DNA from: Chara braunii
Lineage: Eukaryota; Streptophyta; Charophyceae; Charales; Characeae
NCBI GenBank assembly: GCA_003427395.1
Contig: BFEA01000022.1
Span: forward strand, 4,209,462-4,236,004
Length of the DNA: 26,543 bases
Direction: 5' to 3'
Position numbers and translations under genes: made by a program
Notes under the pieces: model-generated
Databases searched by the model: none
Told to the model about the DNA's origin: nothing
What the model saw: only the letters and a program-made list of their open reading frames with translations
Part shown: one piece after another, positions 18,968 through 26,543 of the stretch
Numbering within the stretch: the first letter of the stretch is position 1
How the letters are laid out: each line of letters opens with the position of its first letter

Positions 18968-20238
18968 TGGTTTGATCTGAGTTTCATTGGCTCTTCGCAG
19001 TAGCTGCTCGGTGCTTCGCACGAGGTGTGGGGCAGTGATAAGGCTTTGGCGTTGAATGTAAGGCTTCCCAGGGTCGCGTGGGTGCGCCAGGAAGCTATGT
19101 GGTGACATTAGGGGTGTACGCTGGATGATAAGAGCTCGCTGATGTGGCATTTAAGCCGAGGTGGAACTGCATTCTGCTGTTGGTTGTGCCGAGGCAAAGA
19201 CTGGTCATCATAAATACACATCAGGTTGCCGGTGAGAAATCTGTGGTTGGGGGCAGCATTAAGAGGTATGTTGCTCTGTTCCTTATCTACCCTCTTCATT
19301 ACCTCTTACCGTGAGGAAGTGAGTTCTGTCTTGAGAGTCCTCTCAATGTGAGGTGTCGCGAGCGCTCAACCTTGAGAGTCGACATTCTTCCTGGGAAGCA
19401 AGCTGGTGGGAGACGGGCGATGCCTCTGAAGGGCCCTGGACGAAGCACTCAGGGCACGGTCACCATGCCAACCCACTGGGACTAGTACACACATGCTTTG
19501 CCGCAAGTCCTTGGTTCTGCTCCCGCGTAATAGAAGTCATGCAGGGCATGCCAGCCCTTTGGACAGACGCTTACCAGACCGTCTTTAAATGTTTCTGGTG
19601 GGGACTCGGTTTTGACTCCGGCGGTGATCGTCGTCCTGTCTGCGACGTTAAATAATTCCTGAGGACCTTGGGGGCTGTCCTTAAACTGCCTCTTAATCAG
19701 CCAAATCAAACCGGGTGTAAGGCTCGTTGCATGCGAGGATAAATAAGGTGCAGCGGCTGGCAGGTTCGGCGTAGGCTTAGTTCACAGGGGTGGGCCGGAA
19801 TGCACACCTTCAGACACGCTGCTCAACCAGATGCCTAGGAATGTCGACACAAAGTGACTACTCAAGAGGGATACAGGGAAAGGGTTGGATTCCGGTAACT
19901 GTTCGCAGTGGCACTAAATAGATAAACTGTCATCCAGCATACATCTCTGCAGGAGATGTTATTTCTATGTTTGATTATTTAGTTGTTACGGACCTGTCTA
20001 ACAACTGACAAACAGCTTCAGATAGAGTAGCATATTCTTTGCTGCATTGCAATCTGTATTAGAGTAATCTAAAAATAGATTTAACGTTCACTATAGGATC
20101 TGACATTAGTTGACACTAAACTTCCTAACTATTTCTGTCCTGGACGACCGAAATTAGTTGTGTATCATACTCGGTTGTGTGTCATGCTGAGGTAGGATTC
20201 AATGTGGATTCTAGTTTAGATCACACACACTATAGCTC
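18968..20238 (+). other. Long untranslated leader of gypsy element A
   Basis: About 1.27 kb between PBS and gag. The open frame at 19353-19655 has no motif I recognise. An inverted repeat GGCTTCCCA/AGGAAGC lies near 19059-19097, and CTCTCAATGTGAGG with CCTTGAGAG segments near 19330-19380. A long, structured leader is common in large plant chromoviruses. Confidence 0.55.
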
Positions 20239-21493
20239 ATGAGTGATGCAAGCACTAGTGAGGAGGAGTTGTTAGTGGACAACCTTAGGATCAATCGAAG
20301 AACTGCTCTCAATCGACCCTTGATTTTCCTAGAGATAGGTCCAGGAGACGAGAGGAGACTGCGGAGAGAGGCTAGAGAGAGAGCCGCAGCGAGGAGAGCG
20401 AGGGACGCCGCGGCCAGCGCTAGGTCTAGAACTATAGCTAGCACATGTGCAACTATGGCCACCTCCTCCATGTCGCAGGCCTCTTCGCAGGCCACTTCGT
20501 CAGGAGTAAGTCAGAGTGTTTCCCAGGTTTCCGTTAGCCAGAGTGTTGGCATGCAAGTCAGCCAGCAGGCTCAACTCACACCGGAGGATTATGAGATCCT
20601 CCAAGCAGAAGAACTTTAGGATGAGCTGCAGCGGCAGTTGGATGAGGCAGCAGAGAGAAGGAGAAGAGCTATAATGAGGAAAGCTAGACTAGGTAGTAGA
20701 TTGCAGGAACTAGGCAAACTAGAGGCACTAGATGAGTCAACACTTGATCCCGCTTTGCAAGGGCTGCGAAATTCGCTCCTGTGTGTGGCTGAAACACAGG
20801 TTGTTCAGCAGGAGGTGCTGGCTGAACTAGTGGCAGGCCAGAAACGAATTCTGGCTGCACTACAGGCTCCTCGTCCATCGATGAGGCAGCCTCGGTTTGT
20901 CGTAGCTCCCCCTTCGGTTGCGGGTCCCTCGGCGACGCCGTTTCCGACAGGGCCCTCTTTTTCTCCTATGTTTGGTATGCACCCTCCAGGTGGTTTTGTG
21001 GCTACCAGTGGTCCGGTTCTTAGAGCTTCAACCGTACCATCCACGACAGTGGTAACTACAGTCCCATTGTCAGGGCAAGCCCAGGTTAGTGTGCAGCAAC
21101 CTGTTTCAGTGGTTATGCAGCCACTGCAGCAATCTCCTGGGCCAATGCAGCCCATGCAGTGGATGCCCAAGATACCCTTGCTAAGCCCTTCTCTGGCAAT
21201 AGGAAGAAGGACGAGGACTTGGATACTTGGGTGAGGATTGTGCCTACTTATGTGAGGCACAAGCTCACAAGGCCAGAGCAAGAGGTTATAGTTGTTGCCT
21301 CCTTTTTAGAGGGATCGGCGGCACGTTGGTTAAACGGGGTAGTGCAGCAGCAGGGTTATGGTCAGAACTTCGACGCCTGGGCTCAGGCCAGACAGAGGAA
21401 GAGTTCGTGCGGAGTGTGTACAACAGGTGGCATGATCCCCAAGGGGCTCAGAAGGCTACCGACGCAATTAACAATCTGTGTGCCAAAAGGTTC

Positions 21494-21748
21494 ATCATCA
21501 TTATCATCATTATCATCATTATCATCATCATCATCATATGAGGGACGTTGATCCCGGTTCTCAGCAAGTTCGGTTCAGTCACTCCAGGTAGACTGTGAGG
21601 ACCCCGGCCTCAATTTTCTTATTGGTAATATATATATATATATAGACACAAAATTTGACCCCGAAACCCTACTTTCAGGATCATTCATCGTTACCCAGGG
21701 CCGAAAAGTGGGGGTCCCCGTTAACCACTTGTGATATATACATATATG
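21494..21748. repeat. Insertion in gag: (ATC)n plus stem-loop repeat copy C
   Basis: Gag homology stops at KRF (21493) and resumes near 21749. The insert opens with an (ATC/ATT)n run to 21538, then GGGACGTTGATCCCGGTTCTCAGC, listed here as GGGAC plus a hairpin GTTGA/TCAGC around CCCGGTT, the first hairpin of copies A and B. It continues with a (TA)n run (21628-21644) and other A/T-rich DNA. On the minus strand it reads as a repeat ending in CGTCCC followed by an (ATG)n-type tail. Confidence 0.6.
21628..21644. repeat. (TA)n microsatellite
   Basis: Short TA run within the insertion in gag. Confidence 0.9.
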
Positions 21749-22611
21749 TACGCGAAGTCACAGACACTGTAGAACGTATTATCGTAGTACCTGGTGTGCG
21801 TTTTGACCCACAAGTACTCCTCACAGACTACTTGAGATATATACCCTCAAAAGTTAGAACTAAGTTGGTGGATGAGACATACATCCCCAACATAGCTTCG
21901 CTACTTTCAGCAAGAAAGCCTTAGATATAGAGGCAAAGCGTGGGTCCGCGCATCAGAGTCCAATAGATGGTAGGAAGAAGAGACTTCCCCAGGACCGGAA
22001 GAAGAAAGGTCAACTTATGTTCGTTGACCATGATGGTCAGGCGACAAAAATTGACGACTTTCCAGACTATGGGGACGAGATAGAGGATGATGGGGGCGAG
22101 ACTTCGGATGGGGGAGTTGCAGCTCCTATAAAAGAAAAGGCTAGGGGGACTGGGAAGAAGAAGGTAGGCCGGTCTACGGGTCAGGGCGACCAAGGAACAC
22201 CCGCATGGGTAAAACTTGGTTAGATTACGAGGTGTGGAGGGATAGAGTTGCTAGGGGCACGTGCATGAACTATGGCAACTGTGGCCACACGTCTAGAACA
22301 TGTCGAGGCAAGAAGGTCAGTACGAAGGTAGCCTCACCAACGGTGGTGGGCTTATCTTTGAACCTTGGGAGTGCTTGCGCGAGCACTTCGCAGGGAAACA
22401 CCTCGGGCCAGTAGGAGTGTTAGCCGCTCTTACTTGTGCTGAAGTGGTAACGCTGCCTTCCCCACTTCACGTGTTGGCCAAGGCTAGCGACTTGAACATC
22501 GCCCCGTAGACACATTCATACCCACTGACGCTCTGATCGAGAGATGTGTCTGAGTCCTTCGAAGAGTTACAGTCTGAGTGGTCAGGGAAGGACCCCAAAG
22601 ACTCTTAGGCG

Positions 22612-23202
22612 ATGATAAGTAGAGGTCCTAAAGGGGAACATTTCGTGGTAGAGGTCAATGTAGATGGCTGCAAAGTGGGTGCCTTCACAAACATAGGCTC
22701 TACACGAAATTTCATTAGTCGTGCTTGTGTGGATAAACTGCGCTTAGGGGACCAAGTGCAGCGGCTTAGCAGAACTGTAGCTTCTACGCTAGCCAACAAG
22801 CACCAAATGGTAGTAAAAGATTATGTTAAGGACGTAGTCTGTTCCTTCTCTTATGGAGAAGGGGAAGTGAGACACAAAATCTCATTCCTCGTTAGCGACG
22901 AACTGCCCTTCGACATGTTACTAGGCGTGTACTACCTCGATGTCGCTCAACCTCGATTTGATTGGGATAGAAAGGTGTTGATACACAAGCTGCCCAACGG
23001 TAGGACCGTTAGACGACAAAAGTTTAAAGCTAGCAGTCTAGTGGAAAACTACGGCTGCATGTGTGCCTCCTCTTACTATAACTACTATAAGCAGAATCGC
23101 GAGGAGGGCATGTATCTAGTCTTTGTCTCTAAGAAAGGGGAGGCCGTAAAAACACCCCCAGAGATAGAATCAGTCGTCACACAATATTCCGACCTTTTTT
23201 AG
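22612..23202 (+). pseudogene. Aspartic protease region of gypsy element A
   Basis: Retropepsin-like region in frame with the RT that follows, from the segment GEHFVVEVNVDG to QYSDLF. The catalytic position, normally D-[ST]-G in an AxxDSG context, reads FTNIGSTRNFIS: Asp is replaced by Asn (AAC at 22690-22692). The flap-side LLGVYYLD and FDWDRK segments are typical of plant gypsy proteases. Amber codons at 22606-22608 and 23200-23202 bracket it; both flanks remain in frame across these stops. An Asp to Asn change at the active residue should abolish activity. Confidence 0.8.
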
Positions 23203-24540
23203 GAGCCCACAAGCGTGGTGGAAAAGGAGGGTGTCCATGCGATAGAAGTTGTCCTAAGTAGTAAGGTGCCTAGAGGACGAATCTATAGGATGTCTCCTGC
23301 GGAGTTAGATGAACTTCGCCGCCAGCTCAAGGAGCTCACAGAAAAGGGATGGATTCGTCCTAGTACCTCCCCTTACGGTGCGCCAGTCTTATTTGTCCCT
23401 AAGAAGGGAGGTACACTGAGGATGTGCATTGACTATAAGGGCCTCAATGCCATTACCGTTAAGAACACAAAACCCTTACCCCGCATCGATGACCTATTGG
23501 ACAGAGTGCAGGGATGCCGGTACTTTACTAAGATAGATCTAAGGTCCGGATACCATCAAATTGCTATTAGACCTGAGGACCAGCACAAAACCGCTTTTCA
23601 AACCAGGTACGGTTTGTACGAGTTTGTGGTGATGCCCTTTGGCCTATGCAATGCTCCTGGGACATTCCAGCACGCGATGAATATGATTTTTCATGAGTAC
23701 ATAGACAAGTTTATCGTCGTGTACCTCAACGATATTCTTATTTTTAGTAGGACTGTAGAGGAGCACACCGAGCACTTGAAAATAGTGCTAGGTCTCCTAA
23801 GATAGCACCAGTACAAGGTTAACTTGGAGAAATGCGAGTTCGGTCGCACCAAGATCTTGTACTTGAGTCATGAAATCTCCGCGGAAGGGTTGAGGTCGGA
23901 CGATGCCAAAGTGGCCAGCATTCGGGACTGGCCCAGACCTCAGACCGTTACTGAGGTCAGATCGTTTTTGGGGACGACGGGCTACTATCATCCGTTTGTT
24001 AAGAACTATAGTACTATAGCTTCCCCATTAACAGATCTAACTCGACTCGACACCCCTTGGGAGTGGACTGAAGAGTGCGAAGCAACCTTCAAGAAATTGA
24101 AGTATGCGCTAATGCACTACAAAGTCTTCAAACTTCCGGATCCTGAACAACCCTTTGTTGCGACCACAGACGCTGGCCAATATAACATAGGCGCGGTCCT
24201 TGCGCAAAAGGAGGGGAAGAAGTTGAGACCGATCGAGTATATGAGTAAGAAGATGCCGTTGCAAAAGTTACCAAAGTCCACGTATGAGCGTGAGCTCTAT
24301 GACCTATATAGGGCGTTGGTCCATTGGAGACATTATCTCCTAGGCAGATTCTTCTACGTGAGATCTGACCATGAGACCTTGCGCTGGATCAAGACACAGC
24401 CTGTGCTCTTTGACACACTCAAGCGATGGATGCAAGTGATAGACATGTATGACTACCAACTTAATCCAATCAAGGGAGAGTACAATAAAGTGGATGATGC
24501 ACTATCTCGGCGGGCAGATTATCTGGGCGCGCTAGTCACT
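23203..24540 (+). pseudogene. Reverse transcriptase and RNase H of gypsy element A
   Basis: [47 protein letters not shown], motif [36 protein letters not shown] as motif B region (read in parts), and motif C YLND where YxDD is expected (AAC at 23728-23730). After an amber stop at 23803-23805 in LLR-HQYKVN the frame continues through FLGTTGYYHPFVKNY, the RNase H segment FVATTDAGQYNIGAVLAQ, and DALSRRADYLG. So one RT metal-binding Asp is lost and two stops interrupt the pol frame, yet the remaining sequence is nearly complete, typical of a recently inactivated copy. Confidence 0.88.
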
Positions 24541-26076
24541 GAGTTTGGCATATCTGTCGAACTTACTCGATCACTGGTGGAAGCCTATCAAGAAGATCCA
24601 GTTTTGTCTGAGATCATTTGCAAACTGGAGGCTAAGGATAAAACTACCTCCGATGAGTTTGTGCTGGTCAATGGATTGTTTTTTCTTGATAAGATACGGA
24701 ATAAAGGACTGCGTGTTCCAACAGGAGAGTCTTTGCGTAGTTTATTTTTAGGTGAGTGCCATGATGCAACTGAACATTTCGGGTATAGGAAAACTTCAGC
24801 AAATCTAGTACAAAAATTCTGGTGGCCTTCTATGATGGAAGACGCCAAAAAGAATGTTGAAACCTGCCAGGTTTGTCAACGTGACAAACCTAGGACTCAG
24901 GCTCCGCTTGGGCTCATCAAGCCCTTGCCGATTCCTGAAGGTCCTAGTCAAAGTGTGTCCATGGACTTCATGGATACTCTTGTGACCAGCAGGTCTAGGA
25001 AAAGACACATCTTCGTTATAGTGGACCGCTTCTCCAAGTGTGCAAGACTTGTCGCTATGCCTGAGACTACTAAAATTGACTACATCATCAGACTATTCAT
25101 GGATAACTGGGTACGGGACTTGACTTTGGTTTACCTAAGTCTATCGCCAGTGACCGGGATGTACGTTTTACAAGTGAACTGTGGCAAAGCACAACCCAAT
25201 TGATGGGAACTAGACTGCAAATGACATCAGGGAACCACCCTGAGTCAAATGGGCAGGTGGAGCAGATGAACCGAGTAGTGCAGCACATGTTTCGGCATTA
25301 TATCAAGCCAAGTCAGGACGACTGGGACGAGAAGCTACCACTCGTCGCCAGCCTGTACAACAACGCTGTGCACAACACTACTGGCAGGACTCCCAACCAA
25401 CTACATCTTGGTTGGAAGCTCAAATCTGCCCTTGACTACCTACTGCCCGAAAACCAGGCAACTGCAGCACCTGGCAACATAGATTTCGCTGTCAAATATG
25501 AACAGATGGTGCAGCAGGCTGTAGAAAATATTAGAAAGTCTCAGGATGCCATGATTGCATCCGAGAACAAGCATAGACAGCCTTCTAACTTTCAGGTAGG
25601 GGACATAGTCTGGGTTAAGTCATCTGAACTGGGACAGGAAATAGGTATCTACAGGAAACTAATGCCACATATTTCGGTCCATGGGAGGTCTTAAACATAG
25701 TGGGCGATCAAGAGGATGGGCCTTCCTACGTGATTCGCGTTCCCCCATATCTACGTACACATCCTGTATCCATGCCTCAAAGCTGGCACCTTTTGTAGAA
25801 ACTACACAATTTCCTTCCAAACGGTTAATGTTGCCCCCAACCATGGATGGCGAAGTGGACATCGACCAGATCGTGGAGCATCGAGTGATGCCAGTACCAC
25901 GACCACCAGGCAGAGTCCGCCCTCCTAAGCCGAGAATGCAATACCGTGTAAGGTTCAGGCATCATCTGGATCCCAAGGAAGATTTGTGGTTCACCAGAGA
26001 AGAACTTATGAGAGCAGCACCGCAGATTATCGCAGGCTACGAAAGAGAACTAAAAGGAAAGATGCCTACAGATTAG
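24541..26076 (+). pseudogene. Integrase and chromodomain-like C-terminus of gypsy element A
   Basis: HHCC finger (CHDATEHFGYRKT, then CQVCQRDK), catalytic Asp at 24964 (SMDFMD), Asp at 25152 (SDRDVRF) and Glu at 25260 (GQVEQMNR), spaced D,D35E. A frameshift lies between 25105 and 25134, so the second Asp is in frame 3. A second frameshift near 25660 and a third near 25775 lead to VDIDQIVEHRV and VRFRHHLDPKEDLW, which look like a chromodomain that would target heterochromatin. The frame ends at TAG 26074-26076, 40 bp before the 3' LTR. Confidence 0.85.
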
Positions 26077-26102
26077 AAGACTTCTCAGAGGACTATCGAA
26101 GC

Positions 26103-26116
26103 AAAGGAGGAGGGAA
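26103..26116 (+). promoter_or_regulatory. Polypurine tract of gypsy element A
   Basis: AAAGGAGGAGGGAA sits directly before the 3' LTR start TGCGAGG. Confidence 0.8.
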
Positions 26117-26543
26117 TGCGAGGATTTGGGTCCTCGATAGGCCTAAGGGGGCCCTGCTGCAAATGTGCCCGCCCCAACTGAAGTCGGGCCTAACAAATCA
26201 CGAGAGGCCCTTAGCTGCCAATTTCGTATTTGGGGTCCAGGCAGTTTCGTCGCGCCAGTTGGTTACGGGAAACACAGGCCGAGCAGCGAGACATTCCACG
26301 GCCTTCCCCGGGCCTTTCAGAAAAATGCAGGCCCTGGGCGAGAATCACAGCCTCATACACAGACAGTTGGAAGGCCCAACCGAATGAGGCCCGGTAGCTG
26401 CAATAGAGGCGCAGCATCCTGGGTCCTATTGGAAGCTTTTTGGCCGACGCCCAGGCCAGCCAGGCTGCGAAGGCAGGCGGGCTCATTCCATATAGGGAAG
26501 AGCTCGCTGCCTGGCCTCTCATTCGGGCACTTGCATGCTAGCG
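26117..26543 (+). repeat. 3' LTR of gypsy element A (truncated by window end)
   Basis: 427 bases matching the first part of the 5' LTR at 17855, with scattered substitutions (for example CTCGATAGG versus CTCAACAGG). The two LTRs differ visibly, so the insertion is not very recent. The copy stops at GCTAGCG, the same base where the 5' LTR is broken by N. Confidence 0.9.

Larger units (their letters stand above)
20239..22414 (+). pseudogene. Gag polyprotein of gypsy element A, broken
   Basis: Starts MSDASTSEEELL, then an Arg/Ala/Ser-rich and Gln-rich region. TAG at 20617-20619 interrupts a Gln-rich coiled-coil-like stretch and the same frame resumes. A Pro/Val/Gln-rich linker leads to the capsid-like Gag domain (LDTWVRIVPTY and FLEGSAARWL), reached by a frameshift near 21165. 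Another frameshift near 21385 leads to EEEFVRSVYNRWHD. An insertion of about 255 bp (21494-21748) interrupts the gene, which resumes at EVTDTVERIIVV. Frameshifts follow near 21905 and 22215. The zinc knuckle at 22262-22303 reads C-x2-Y-x4-H-x4-C instead of CCHC. Assembly of virus-like particles from this copy is not expected. Confidence 0.82.
17855..26543 (+). mobile_element. Ty3/gypsy chromovirus-type LTR retrotransposon (element A), degenerate
   Basis: Order: 5' LTR 17855-18952, PBS 18956-18967, leader, gag 20239-22414, protease, RT, RNase H, integrase and chromodomain-like C-terminus (22612-26076), polypurine tract, and 3' LTR from 26117, cut by the window end. Integrase after RT places it in Ty3/gypsy. 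It carries at least four amber stops, several frameshifts and substituted catalytic residues, so it cannot act autonomously. It probably inserted in an intron of the minus-strand calpain gene. The true 3' end and target duplication are outside the window. Confidence 0.9.

Noticed and set aside
19353-19655. 100-codon ORF in the gypsy A leader as an extra gene
   Set aside because: No motif, no clear start context, and located in the expected untranslated leader.
21492-21538. CRISPR-like or other programmed repeat at the (ATC)n run
   Set aside because: Plain trinucleotide microsatellite with no spacers.

Overview
The window looks like nuclear DNA of a streptophyte (plant-lineage) organism, dominated by retroelements. 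A charophyte alga such as Chara is a plausible source, but that is inference. The evidence is a primer-binding site matching plant initiator-Met tRNA, two Ty3/gypsy chromoviruses, a Penelope-like reverse transcriptase gene with GT-AG introns, a calpain gene in small exons split by long introns, and abundant microsatellites. The sequence is a draft scaffold: a 102-N gap lies at 11073-11174, scattered Ns at 14716-14735, and single Ns at 18280 and 18893.

Layout. (1) 1-549: tandem 304-bp unit with palindromes; the same array recurs at about 7906-8300. (2) 550-2986: no supported gene. (3) 3122-7354: five plus-strand exons with matching splice phases ending in a Penelope-like (PLE) reverse transcriptase. 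Motifs A, B and C are intact, no GIY-YIG endonuclease is visible, and one in-frame TGA interrupts it. (4) 7355-7904: 3' region with (CA)n and (AAAT)n, then sequence sharing 36 bp with the gypsy-B LTR. (5) 8301-10194: 5'-truncated gypsy element B (RNase H end, integrase, broken chromodomain), then its 3' LTR from 10206 into the gap. (6) 11175-14175: mostly unassigned sequence with short repeats. (7) 14176-17395: minus-strand calpain gene fragment (exons 17249-17395 and 14176-14258). Its roughly 3-kb intron contains a tRNA-derived SINE-like element, two copies of a stem-loop repeat, and a solo LTR (16012-17131). (8) 17855-26543: gypsy element A, with 5' LTR, tRNA-iMet PBS, long leader, decayed gag, protease, RT, RNase H, integrase and chromodomain, PPT, and a 3' LTR cut by the window end.

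Most notable: an intron-bearing, apparently endonuclease-less PLE gene flanked by direct copies of a tandem array; a small repeat family whose stems co-vary while loops stay fixed; and lesions in gypsy A (amber stops at Gln positions, Asp to Asn in protease and RT, Cys to Tyr in the zinc knuckle) that all fit cytosine deamination at CHG or CG sites. Cellular coding sequence is confined to the calpain exons as far as I can tell; the rest is mobile DNA or unassigned.
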